From Dimargaris cristalligena (taxonomy: Eukaryota > Kickxellomycota > Dimargaritomycetes > Dimargaritales > Dimargaritaceae): a stretch of DNA of 14,849 nucleotides. A program made the position numbers and the translations under genes. The first letter of the stretch is position 1; each line of letters begins with the position of its first letter. Location of the stretch: positions 1 through 14,849 of the forward strand of contig JANBQC010000658.1 of the NCBI GenBank assembly GCA_027576995.1, given 5' to 3'. This document shows, one piece after another, positions 5,791-14,849 of this stretch. The notes under the pieces are model-generated. The model made no database searches and was not told the origin of the DNA. It saw only the letters and a list, made by a program, of their open reading frames with translations.

Positions 5791-8307
5791 ATGCGTTGTC
5801 CTCCTCTAAGCTTCCGCACAAGTCACCCGGGTAAAAGTGGCTCTATTCTAGCTCGCCAGCGGAAAACGGGCGGGGCTGGACTATGTGCCTCCTCTCTACC
5901 ACCGACTCAACCGGCAGTAGGGTGCCGACTCCCAAGCACGCCATGCGTCCTTCCATTGACCTTCACCGGGCGAGCCCAAGTCCGCACCCACCTACTGCTA
6001 ACCCATGAAATCTGTTCCGGCGGGGTGCATTCAAAGTCCCGGGCCTACAGCACGAGAAGTAAACCATCGTCGAATGAGCCCCACGACCCGACCCTCTACA
6101 CATTAGTCAAACTCCTCCAGGCCCACGTTGGAAAGAGGGCATTCAACGACAGCTGGCAAATCTACCGCCAACTGAAAGACCAAGACGCCCTCCATGCCAT
6201 CCCCAGTTTCCTATGGCGTCAGTTACTCTTTTTCTATTCCCAGTTGGATGAGGTCAACTACCCTCCCCGCACGGGCTTTACACCTACGACCCGGTCCGAA
6301 GCCGCCGAAACGCCCGAAGCCCGGATCCTGCATAAAGTTCTCTATATTCAACAGAGCATTGAAACCGCCCCGGTGATTATTGACGTGACCATTCGCGGGC
6401 GCTTGAATCAGATGGCCCACGATTGGTTAGCCCTGTTTCCCACTTCTCCGATTTCGACAACTGAGCAGACGGACCCCGATTTTCAGCTGGTTTACGGGTC
6501 TCCGAAGGCGAATCTTGATATTTTCCAAAATGAATCGCCGGCGAGGACCAACCCTAGCGTTAACCCCACGACTCTAGACCTGAATGACCTACCCCCTTTT
6601 TCGGCGGTGGATTACCGGACTCTCCTGTATATTTTTAACCAGCTTCGGGACCCCCAGGCGATGTTACACGTGCTTACCCACAAGCTAAAACGACAATTCG
6701 AGCCCGTCGGTGCCGAAGGCAATGCTCTTATGATCGCCTACCAACTAAATGACGACTGGGAGGGGAGTCGGCAAGTCCTGGACCTCCTCCAGAAGGATAA
6801 GTGTACGTGGGATTCCGACACTTACAAAATTGTGATTCGTATGAATGTGGAGACGGGCCACATCGTAGAGGCCGGCCGGCTATTAGAAGAGCTGATCCAA
6901 CTCGGCTATATCCCAGAGGCCCGTCTGGTTAGTTTTGTTGTCCTAGGCTTGGCCCAGCAGTGGGCGTATGGTGATAGCGCTGCCGGGGCCCTGAAGACAA
7001 CTCTCCGGCGGGCGCGACTGGAGCGCAAGAACCGACATTCCTCAGTGGAACGGGCCCAACTCCACATGAGCCTCACCCGACTTTTCCAGGAAATGCGAAC
7101 CCGGCCCGGGATGGTCTGGGATACCCGTACGGTGGAAAATCTCATCAGGGCCTATGCAACCCTAGGCGAAATCGACCAGGCCTGGGCCCTCTTTTACGAA
7201 TTACTCAACGAAGCCGACCCCACGGTCGATTTCGAGCGCTTCCAAACCGGTCCCCTTGACTATATCACTAGGCCCGTCGACGACCATCGGATCACTTATT
7301 CCCTGGACCACCGCTACCCGGGGCTGTACACCTACAGCATCATTGTCAACACCCTCCTCAACGGCGGCGGCTTGATCCGCCGCATTCCCATCCTCTATGA
7401 CTACCTGGCCTCCCAAAAAACCCAGGCACCCTTTTCCGCCGGCCGTTCCCAGCCGAGCCCGACCAATTCCTTACCCGGTCGGCTAGGGTCCGCCAGTGTC
7501 CTGCTACTCACCGACTTTATGTTGGCCTTTGGCCGGCTGGGCCGTACCCGCCAAATCCGGGACATTTTCGTGGCCCTCAGCGAACAACGCCAACTCATTG
7601 AACCCCGGCACTTCAACAAGATTTTACAGGCTTTTTGTTTCGGCCGCGATATGGAAATGGGACTAGCGCTTTACGCGCGATTTGCCCTTGGCCAGGTGCA
7701 ACTGATGGGGGAGAAGGGAGGGCCACCATCCTCCCAAGCGCTCTTCCTATCCGAGGAGCTCCAGGAAAGTGTTCGGCTCTTCCCCATTCAGCACGACTTA
7801 GATGCCTTTGCCTATAGTATTATTATCAACGGCTGTATCCGCTGTAACCGCCTGGACTGGATTCCAACCATCGAAAAGGACCTGGTGACGAACCCTACCA
7901 TCATGGAAAGTCAGGTTGTGCAAATGGACTTGATCATGGCCCACGCGGCGGCCCGGGATGCCACTGGAGTGCTTTGGCTGATCCGGCAGTGGATTGCCCG
8001 TCAGCAAGCGGCGAAAAAGGCATCGCCGTCCTTGGCTTCATCAGCGCTACCGATACCGCCGCCCCCTACTTTTCCAGCGAAACTCGCCAGTAAATCGTAT
8101 ACCTATGTAGAAGGCGATAACTTGAAGTTCCAGGATTTCGTGGCCATGAATGTGAACCCATCCCACGTCAACCGACTATTTATCGCGCTTACCAAAGTCG
8201 GGGCGTGGAATAGCGCCAACCAGGCAATGCATTTTATGCAAAGATACCTTAAGATGAATGTGGATGCCCTTGCCCGTGCGGAAGCCCTGAAGCATATTGA
8301 TCTATAA
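5791..8307 (+). CDS. Mitochondrial pentatricopeptide repeat (PPR) protein
   Basis: Likely binds mitochondrial RNA for its processing, stability or translation. The first acidic residue comes only around position 73. The preceding region is rich in Arg, Ser, Thr and Pro, and ends at a SRAYSTRS string (Tyr 86) typical of a matrix presequence cleavage area. After it, helical-hairpin repeats with PPR character (TYSIIVNTLL, AFAYSIIINGC and VENLIRAYATLGEIDQAW types) start near residues 311, 341, 447, 511, 569, 604, 671 and 789. Their spacing is irregular, with loops between, as usual in fungal PPR proteins. The 838-residue frame is intact and needs no intron. The start has G at -3 and is the first ATG in this frame after the noncoding leader. 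I cannot assign it to a named factor such as Cbp1 or Ppr5. RNA target unknown. Confidence 0.8.
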   Translation: MRCPPLSFRTSHPGKSGSILARQRKTGGAGLCASSLPPTQPAVGCRLPSTPCVLPLTFTGRAQVRTHLLLTHEICSGGVHSKSRAYSTRSKPSSNEPHDPTLYTLVKLLQAHVGKRAFNDSWQIYRQLKDQDALHAIPSFLWRQLLFFYSQLDEVNYPPRTGFTPTTRSEAAETPEARILHKVLYIQQSIETAPVIIDVTIRGRLNQMAHDWLALFPTSPISTTEQTDPDFQLVYGSPKANLDIFQNESPARTNPSVNPTTLDLNDLPPFSAVDYRTLLYIFNQLRDPQAMLHVLTHKLKRQFEPVGAEGNALMIAYQLNDDWEGSRQVLDLLQKDKCTWDSDTYKIVIRMNVETGHIVEAGRLLEELIQLGYIPEARLVSFVVLGLAQQWAYGDSAAGALKTTLRRARLERKNRHSSVERAQLHMSLTRLFQEMRTRPGMVWDTRTVENLIRAYATLGEIDQAWALFYELLNEADPTVDFERFQTGPLDYITRPVDDHRITYSLDHRYPGLYTYSIIVNTLLNGGGLIRRIPILYDYLASQKTQAPFSAGRSQPSPTNSLPGRLGSASVLLLTDFMLAFGRLGRTRQIRDIFVALSEQRQLIEPRHFNKILQAFCFGRDMEMGLALYARFALGQVQLMGEKGGPPSSQALFLSEELQESVRLFPIQHDLDAFAYSIIINGCIRCNRLDWIPTIEKDLVTNPTIMESQVVQMDLIMAHAAARDATGVLWLIRQWIARQQAAKKASPSLASSALPIPPPPTFPAKLASKSYTYVEGDNLKFQDFVAMNVNPSHVNRLFIALTKVGAWNSANQAMHFMQRYLKMNVDALARAEALKHIDL

Positions 8308-8537
8308 GGTCGATGGCCATTTGAGGCTAGCCCGTGTCCCAAAGTTTTGGGTTTACAAAACCCTAGGTGTCTCAAAATCAATTGATTGACCCAATGTGTG
8401 CTTTATAAAGATTATATGATGTTTTACATTTATTTTACTGTCAATACCTTTGCTATGTAAGATGGGAGTGGAGACAGGTGGTCTTGGTTTAATTTAATGA
8501 CTAGAAAATCTGGCAAAGCACCATCCCCCAGAAGGCT
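8308..8537. other. Convergent 3' region between PPR and helicase genes
   Basis: This 230-nt spacer holds both 3' ends. Two hairpins that share three bases lie at 8338-8351 (CCCAAA/TTTGGG) and 8349-8363 (GGGTTT/AAACCC), so only one can form at a time. A perfect 12-bp palindrome spans 8376-8387. On the minus strand an AATAAA occurs at 8434-8429, about 100 nt after the helicase stop. Confidence 0.5.
8429..8434 (-). terminator. Candidate poly(A) signal of the helicase gene
   Basis: AATAAA on the minus strand, about 104 nt downstream of the TAA at 8540-8538. Position and sequence fit a eukaryotic cleavage and polyadenylation signal. No matching AATAAA was seen on the plus strand for the PPR gene. 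Confidence 0.4.
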
Positions 8538-10592
8538 TTATGATCCTGGCCTACCAGGAAACAATTGGGAAGGCGAAAAAAAGTTGAATGGAAATGGCGC
8601 GGGGTTAGCGACCGGGGTAGCCGTATGCTCCTGTCCCCAGTTGTAGTAATAGTAAAGATGAGAGTATGAGGCGGGGTGGAAAGCCCCCGATGCGGAAGGC
8701 GCTTGGTGGTATGCGTAATCCGTCGGCGAAGGCTTGATGGGGGTTGTTTCGGAGAATTTTCTTTTGGGCGCTTGGGTAGTGGTAGTGGCGGTGGTAGCGG
8801 TGGAGGATCGGGACTTCTTGGCCCGTGGTTTTGGTCTACGCTGAGATTTAACTGGGCCACCCGAACCGGATTCCTTGGCCGCCTTGGGTGAATTTGGTTC
8901 GGGTAGGGGTTCGACAGGGACGGCTAGGAGTGACTCATATGCCTGCTGCTCCTCGGGCTGCAGCTGCAGGCGAGGGCCAGCTGTTTTCAAGGATTCGAAC
9001 AGTTGCTCCAGGGGATCTAAGCTCACCTTAAATTCGGTTTGAAGGCGGTGAAGCATAGGTCCCTCGAGGGTGGGGGCAACGAGACTGACGGTATAACCGA
9101 TGGATCCGAACCGGCCGGTACGGCCCACCCGGTGAAAGTAAGTTTCCGGATCCCACGGCATGTCCCAATTTATAACCAGATCAACCCGGTCGATATCGAT
9201 ACCCCGGGCCATCAGGTCGGAACTAACAATTACCCGAATCTGGAAGGCCCGAGCTTTACGCATCACATCCAGGCGTTCGGCTTGGTTCAGGTGGCTGGAA
9301 ATCCAAACCGCGGGATATCCCAAATGGGTTAGGTAGTCGGCTAATTGCGGACCCCGCTGGTGGTGATTGAGAAAGATGAGGCACTGGTAAAAAGGCAGGT
9401 GGGTAAATAAATCGGCGATGGCTTTCTGCTTGCTCTGTTGGAGTTGGAAGCGGGCCGGCGCTGAGGTAGGCTCGATAGGAATTTCCAGATAAAATTGGCG
9501 AACCCCCGATAGGGTGGGTCCAGATTGGGTGAGGCGCACGTGCTGGGGCTGGTGCATGAGATTCTTTTCTAGTTTGGCGAGTAGGGTCTCGTTATAGGTG
9601 GCGGAGAAAGCCAGGGTTTGGTGGGGCCGGGGTAGAAGCTGGGCAATATCCTGTACAGTGGATTGGAAAGACTCTTCCATGAGTTTGTCCGCCTCATCTA
9701 AAATCAGAGTACGGAAAGAGTGGGTCTGGAAGGCCCCATTGATCAGTAGTTGGCTGAGTCGACCTGGTCGAGAGGTTGAAGGAGGGTTGGAATAGATATT
9801 GAAATATAGAGATATATGGGTTAGAGAAGTAGTTCCTTACCGAAACAATTCCGTTTAACAAGTAATGGAGGTGTTCATGGGAAATAATGATTAATCAATA
9901 ATGTAAATCGCGTAATTACCTGGAGTGCCCACAGCGATGTGGCATTTGGTGGCTTTGGCGACATCGTCAGCGTAAGGGGTGCCCCCAATAAAGTAGTCGC
10001 AGATGCTCAGACCCATGAGCTCAGAAAGATGCTGGATGACAGTGTAGCTTTGAAAGGCGATTTCACGAGTTGGTGCTAATATTATGGTCTGGTCGGGATA
10101 AAGCAGAATCAAAAAATAACATTATGGGTTAGATAACATAAAAATTGAGGGGAAAATAATTACAGAGCCCCCTGCAAATAAGATGGGGTGAATCGATACT
10201 GCCTTAAATGTGTAGTGAAAAGGGGGAGTGTCTTTACTTACATGGAGTCCAACGGCCGCCGCGGCGCCTTCGATGGCCAGGACGCTAAATACAATGGTTT
10301 TTCCGGTGCCGGATTTGGCTTGGGCGATCAGGTCGAGCCCCAGACGACCCAGCGGAATAGCTTTCCACTGGATAGGGGAGGGGCTTTGGAACCCACTCGT
10401 TTGTAGAGCTTTCAGTAATTGAGGGTTCTGGATAAGGTCCTCGAACTCGCCCAGTTTGGCCAAATCGTGGTCAACAGAAGCAGTGTCTTGAGCTGCAGTG
10501 GCTCCGGCAGCCGCCGAGTCCGAGTCGGCGGGAATCTGGCGGTCAGGCCGGGCCAACAGTGGTCGAGCGGGAGGTTGGGCGTCGATCTCCAT
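8538..10592 (-). CDS. DDX20: DEAD-box RNA helicase, DDX20/Gemin3-like (three exons)
   Basis: Probable ATP-dependent RNA helicase of the SMN complex, which loads Sm proteins on spliceosomal snRNAs. Inferred structure: exons 10592-10242, 10088-9920 and 9763-8538 (1746 nt, 581 residues). Motifs in order: upstream Phe 50 and Q motif ending at Q75 (GFQSPSPIQ), motif I SGTGKT 94-99, PTREIA 123-128, DEAD 196-199, SAT 227-229, ARGID 359-363, [10 protein letters not shown] 384-393. Several stretches outside the general motifs match DDX20 as I know it: [44 protein letters not shown] and FSATYNE. The C-terminus has a basic, Ser/Thr-rich segment, then a tyrosine run (YYYYNW). At 581 residues it is much shorter than human DDX20 (about 820), all missing from the C-terminal tail. 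Another DEAD-box subfamily is possible but less likely. Confidence 0.8.
9764..9919 (-). other. Intron 2 of the DDX20-like gene
   Basis: 156 nt, phase 1, donor GTAATT and acceptor CGACCAG. It splits the glycine codon of the GTPG-R motif; joining restores [10 protein letters not shown] and leads straight into [20 protein letters not shown] branch-site candidate lies upstream of the acceptor. Confidence 0.8.
10089..10241 (-). other. Intron 1 of the DDX20-like gene
   Basis: 153 nt, phase 0, donor GTAAGT and acceptor CGACCAG after a T-rich tract. Branch-site candidate CTAACCCATA sits about 45 nt from the acceptor. Joining places GLH next to [11 protein letters not shown], close to the spacing expected in DDX20. 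A better-looking TTTGCAG acceptor near 10172 would give a stop after three codons and is not used in this model. Confidence 0.75.
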
Positions 10593-11110
10593 GTGTGGAT
10601 AGAGGGAGGGAATTGCACCTCCGAAAGACTGAGTAGATCTAATAGTTTATAATGGAAGAGAAGGGTTACCCAAGTGGTAATGCAATTCCAAGTAGGACCG
10701 TCCCTTTACGGTAGCCTTTGTTGGCTAAGCCTGTCGCAGAAGACGAATGGGCCCCCAGATGAAGTCATTGCCTAGGAAAAATCGCACTCTTGCCCGAGAC
10801 CTTTTGGGATTCTATGGTCGAGGCTATTCGACTCAAGTCTTCATAAATCATGTCGCGGGTTGCTGCGGTTGACCACAAGCTCATGGAGTGGAACCTTTGT
10901 CTTGCATAGTCCTCTATTCGGATTACGTGGAGCGTTATGCACCAATAAACCGTACCACTATAGTCCTAATAAAAAGCAGCCGACCCGTTGCGTTAAGTGG
11001 CTGAGTCTGCTTTCAACTTGCCTATCTCCAACTTTATTTCATTCCAACAGTGTTCTTCCCACTACTACACTCATTACTAAATAAGTCTCGCCCGCCTCAA
11101 TCCGAATACC
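10593..11110. promoter_or_regulatory. Divergent upstream region of helicase and NEMF genes
   Basis: A 518-nt noncoding stretch between two head-to-head starts, so it must contain both promoters. The last 90 nt before the NEMF ATG are rich in pyrimidines (TTCC, CACTACTACACTC), common for leaders of housekeeping genes. No TATA box, tRNA or long ORF is convincing. Confidence 0.5.
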
Positions 11111-14100
11111 ATGAAACAACGTTTCTCGGCCCTCGATGTGTGCGCCTCTGTGGCGGACATCCGCCAAAAGGTCGTAGACCACCGTCTGCAGAACATTTAC
11201 GACGTCAATTCCAAGACCTACCTGCTTAAGTTTGCCAAACCTGACAGCAAAGACTTCCTTCTCATCGAGTCGGGCATCCGCCTACACACCACCGACTTTT
11301 CCCGGGACAAGGCCACCATTCCGTCCAACTTTTGCATGAAGTTGCGCAAGCATCTGCGAACCCGCCGCCTCACCGCCGTTACTCAGTTGGGCTTGGACCG
11401 TATCGTCGATTTCGAATTCGCTGGTAATGAGCACATCCCCACCTACCATCTCATCACCGAATTCTACGCCTCGGGCAATATTATCCTGACCGATGGCAAC
11501 TACCGTATTATGACTTTGCTCCGCGTGGTACAACCGAATGAAACCACCCGGATTGCGGTGGACACAATTTACGATATCCAGCAATTTGGTCGGCCGTTTA
11601 CTCCCATGACCCAAGCGACCTGGGAAGAGCTAGTGGCCCAGGCCAAGTCCGGGGAAATGGTCAAGAAATTCCTCAACCAACGTACCGTCTACGGTCCCCA
11701 GCTGTCCGAACACATTATCCGCACCGCTGGTCTGGAGCCCAACATTAAGTTTGGCACGGGGCTTCCCCTGACCGCCGACTCGCCGGAGTCTCAGCGTCTG
11801 TTAAATCAGTTCGCCGAGGCGGACGTCTGGATTACCCACTGCATGGCCCACCCCCAACCAGGCTACATTGTGTTGGCCCCGCCCGCACCCACCGAGATCG
11901 CCACTCCCACCGACGTGTTCCTGGATTTCCAGCCGTTTCTTTTTGCCCAACTACAGGACAAACCCATCCGCAAGTTCGACCACTTCGACAAGGCCGTCGA
12001 CCACTATTTCTCGCTGCTCGAATCTCAGAAGCTCGAGATGCAAACGCGCGGCCAGGAGGAGGCTGCCCTGCGGAAATTGGACTATATCCGTCAGGAACAC
12101 CTCGGGCGGATCCAGGGCCTGGAGCAGGCCCAGGTACGTAACGTGGCCAAAGCCAACGCCCTCGACGCCCGCCGGGACCAGGTCGAACAAACGATTGCGG
12201 TTATCCGGAACGCCGTCGCTAGTGGACTTAGCTGGTCCGACATTGACGAGCTGATTCGGGACCAGAAGGCCCAGGGGAATCCTCTGGCGCTGACTATCCA
12301 CGCCCTCAAATTAGAGTCGAACCGGATTACGTTGGCTTTGCCCAGTGTCGATTCGAATGACGAGGAGGAGTCTGAATCATCTGAATCCAACGATGACTTA
12401 TTTGCTACCGATGACGAAGACGAAGATGATGCTGACGAGAAGGCTGCGTCCAAGGCCCAGGCCTCTAAGAATACTACCAAATCGTCGAAAACATCCTCCT
12501 CCACAAGCCCGTCTACTCTTCTCATCGATGTGGATATTTACCAGACCGTGTTTGCCAATGTCCGGAGCTACTTCGATGTTAAAAAGAAATCGGCATTTAA
12601 ACACTCCAAGACAGTGGCCGTTTCTCAAAAAGCGCTTAAGAGTGCCCAGCGGACTATTGAGCATAGTCTTAAAGAAACGCGTATTACTGCGACCATCAAT
12701 AAGATGCGTAAACCGTTGTGGTTCGAACGTTTCCTGTGGTTCATCTCCTCTGAGGGCTACCTCGTATTAGCAGGTCGGGATATGCAGCAAAACGAACTAC
12801 TGGTCCAAAAGCATTTGCAAAAGGGTATGTATTTTTATGTATATTAAAACCACGAACGGAGCGATAAATACTAGTCAACTGGATGATACTGTCTGGTCGG
12901 AACTATATATATTGTCGATCGTAATTTTGAATAATACCCCGCATACTAATACTGATCTATTTCTTAACTATATTCATTGTATCGCACCGTCCCATCTACC
13001 CTTTAATAGGCGACATCTACGTACACGCCGATCTCCACGGCGCGGCGTCCGTCATTGTCAAAAACCACGGCCCTGGAGAGGTCCCGCCTAGCACCCTCCT
13101 CCAGGCTGGTATCATGTCTGTGTGTCAGAGTAAAGCATGGGAAGCGAAGATCGTTACCAGTGCCTGGTGTGTCCAAGCCCACCAGGTCTCCAAGAGTGCC
13201 CCGACGGGTGAATACCTGACCACTGGTAGTTTTATGATTCGCGGTAAAAAGACCTTCCTACCGCCCGCTCAGTTGGTCTACGGGTTTGGCATCCTCTTTC
13301 GGCTGGAGGAATCCTGTATTGGTAAGCATTTGGCCGAACACCGTCGGGACCAGTCCGAAGCGCAGGAACTCTCAGGGGATCTGGATAATAGCCAACCAGC
13401 TGAAGTGAACGTAGCGGAGGCCGTCGCCACTGCCGATGAGCCTACCACCGTTGTGACTGCGGAAGATTTCGCTAAAGCCAGGGCCCGGTACAATTTGGAC
13501 GATTTGAACCAACCAGAGGCGAACGATGAAGGCAATGCTGCTGCCCCATCGAATCCTAAAAATGGTCACCCCGACGTCGGACCACCCGCTCCGAACCAAC
13601 GCCGCCCGTTGACCGCCAAAGAACGCCGGCTTCAGCGCCAGAATCACAGCAAAGGCCCGGAACCCGCCCCCAAACCTAAAGCTGCCCCACGTAGTCGCAG
13701 GGGAAAAACAAAAAAGAAGTCGGCCCAACAGGAGGACGAAGAATGGGAGCGCAAACTTCAGCAGCACCAGGCGCCATCCGACCTATCCGAATTCGCCCCA
13801 CTAGCCAACTCGGAACCTGAGGCCGGGGCCGAAGCCGAAGCGACGGACTCGGCCGGTCCTTCCTTATCCACTAACTCCCCAGAGGTCTCAACCACAAACC
13901 CCCAACCGGAAGAATCGGCGCCTGTAGCCCAGGATCAGATTTCGGTTTCCGAATCGGATCCCCGTCAGAATGCTAATGAAGCGGCCGAAATTCGGCAATT
14001 GCTCCTGGAAGAGAACATCGTGCCCATTGAACCCGAAGATAATGTGTCTCTTCTGGACTCTCTGACGGCCACGCCATTTGCCGATGATATTTTATTATCT

Positions 14101-14361
14101 GCCGTCCCGGTTTGCGCCCCTTACACGGCCCTCCAAAACTACAAGTATAAGGTCAAGCTGACCCCGGGTACACTGAAAAAGGGCAAGGCCTGCAAGTCCG
14201 CTCTGGCTGTGTTTTTGACCAACCCGGAGTCGACTGCCCAAGAAAAAGCCCTGATGAAAAGCGTGCCTGATACCGACCTCATATCCCAAATGCTGGCCAA
14301 AGTGAAAGTGTCGGCCCCTAACCTCGAACTGGCTAGAAAATCTCTGAAGAAAAAGCGATAA
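11111..14361 (+). CDS. NEMF: Ribosome quality control factor NEMF/Rqc2 (two exons)
   Basis: Binds 60S subunits that still carry a peptidyl-tRNA, recruits the Listerin/Ltn1 ubiquitin ligase, and adds C-terminal Ala/Thr (CAT) tails in the cytosol. Exons 11111-12824 and 13010-14361 give 1021 residues, close to yeast Rqc2 (1038) and human NEMF (1076). The NFACT-N domain starts at residue 1 (MKQRFSALD), with D9 and the D96-R97 pair (QLGLDRIVD) at the positions needed for tailing. A coiled-coil region with charged heptads covers roughly 290-400. An acidic stretch (417-443) and a Ser/Lys linker follow. NFACT-R covers about 473-670 (WFERFLWFIS, GDIYVHADLHGA, PTGEYLTTGSFMIRGKK). A low-complexity Glu/Lys/Pro linker leads to NFACT-C (about 926-1021). 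All parts are intact. The start ATG has A at -3. Confidence 0.93.
12825..13009 (+). other. Intron of the NEMF gene
   Basis: 185 nt, phase 1, donor GTATGT and acceptor AATAG. It splits glycine 572; joining gives HLQKGDIYVHADLHG, the conserved NFACT-R core. Retention would put a TAA about six codons after the junction. The branch site is less clear than in the helicase introns (TTAAC near 12965). Confidence 0.9.
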
Positions 14362-14849
14362 ACCTAGCCTTTAATTCTTTACCGACTATAATTACTCGCA
14401 GTGGGCGGTTCTTTTATATATAAATATACGCTCGGCCAATACAATTCATTTTATAATTTAATACATTTTATATAAGAGAATGCGATGTGTCGCTGCTATT
14501 GAAGTGCAGACCGTGTTGCAGTTCTTAGGAGCTCAATCTGAGAACACGCCTCGTAGTACCTTTGGTTAGAAATGGCAACACCAGACTAGATTAGATTACT
14601 GTGGGCTTTCACCCCATCTGTGCCTAAACGACAAACCATGAGCCAGCATTAGTGTTTGGCTTGACTATCGCCAAGTGTCGTCCAATACATCTTGGGGTAG
14701 TTCATGGTCGAATACCACAAAATATATTCCTTGGCCAAGTGTGGACCAAACTCTATCAGAACGAATATCGGGGTGTTGTGGCCGGGCCTGCTTAAACTCT
14801 AATAGCATATCCCGGCCAAACTATTTTTAGTTTAGAAAAGATGAAGAAC
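14362..14849. other. Right flank, no gene recognised
   Basis: 488 nt after the NEMF stop. The first 110 nt are AT-rich (TATATATAAATATA near 14415) and likely carry the 3' end signals. The rest has frequent stops. The string GCCAAGTGT occurs twice (near 14670 and 14733). Nothing else stands out. Confidence 0.45.

Noticed and set aside
8990..9002. GGATTCGAAC, which looks like a reversed tRNA B box
   Set aside because: It codes for Phe-Glu-Ser in exon 3 of the helicase, and no cloverleaf or A box fits around it.
10164..10180. TTTGCAG as acceptor of helicase intron 1
   Set aside because: It would give GGG GCT CTG then TAA, and would not lead into PTREIA in frame.
10669..10740. A-box-like CCAAGTGGTAATGC suggesting a tRNA
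   Set aside because: The D stem does not pair and no B box follows within 90 nt.
11951..12525. Long minus-strand frames opposite NEMF exon 1
   Set aside because: They mirror NEMF codon usage and have no recognisable domains.
5791..14361. The three host genes as a functional cluster
   Set aside because: Different strands, separate promoters and unrelated pathways; only the helicase and NEMF share an upstream region.

Overview
The window looks like nuclear DNA of a fungus, probably an early-diverging lineage. The basis is a DIRS-type tyrosine-recombinase retrotransposon, a PPR protein with a mitochondrial presequence, compact gene spacing, and short spliceosomal introns (153-185 nt). No species can be named from the sequence alone.

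Layout. Positions 1-1116 hold no gene I can support. Positions 1117-5506 are one retrotransposon with split direct repeats: A1, a Gag-like frame, RT/RNase H/methyltransferase-like, tyrosine recombinase (YR), then B1-A2 and B2. Its two 138-bp A repeats are identical and the RT, RNase H and YR catalytic residues are intact, so it looks young. The Gag frame, however, carries an amber codon at codon 46. Positions 5791-8307 (+) encode an intronless 838-residue PPR protein. Positions 10592-8538 (-) encode a three-exon DEAD-box helicase most like DDX20/Gemin3 of the SMN complex. Positions 11111-14361 (+) encode NEMF/Rqc2 (Tae2), the ribosome quality control factor, in two exons. The helicase converges on the PPR gene and diverges from NEMF across a 518-bp shared upstream region.

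The three host genes act in separate processes: mitochondrial RNA, snRNP assembly, and rescue of stalled 60S subunits. Nothing suggests a functional cluster.

The most unusual structure is in the retrotransposon. The Gag frame and the YR frame are the same frame, separated by one TAG. That frame stays open for about 630 codons underneath the RT gene. Neither the RT frame nor the long YR frame has an ATG at its 5' end. A possible 66-nt intron would remove the Gag stop, and nearby alternative acceptors would join Gag to the RT frame instead.
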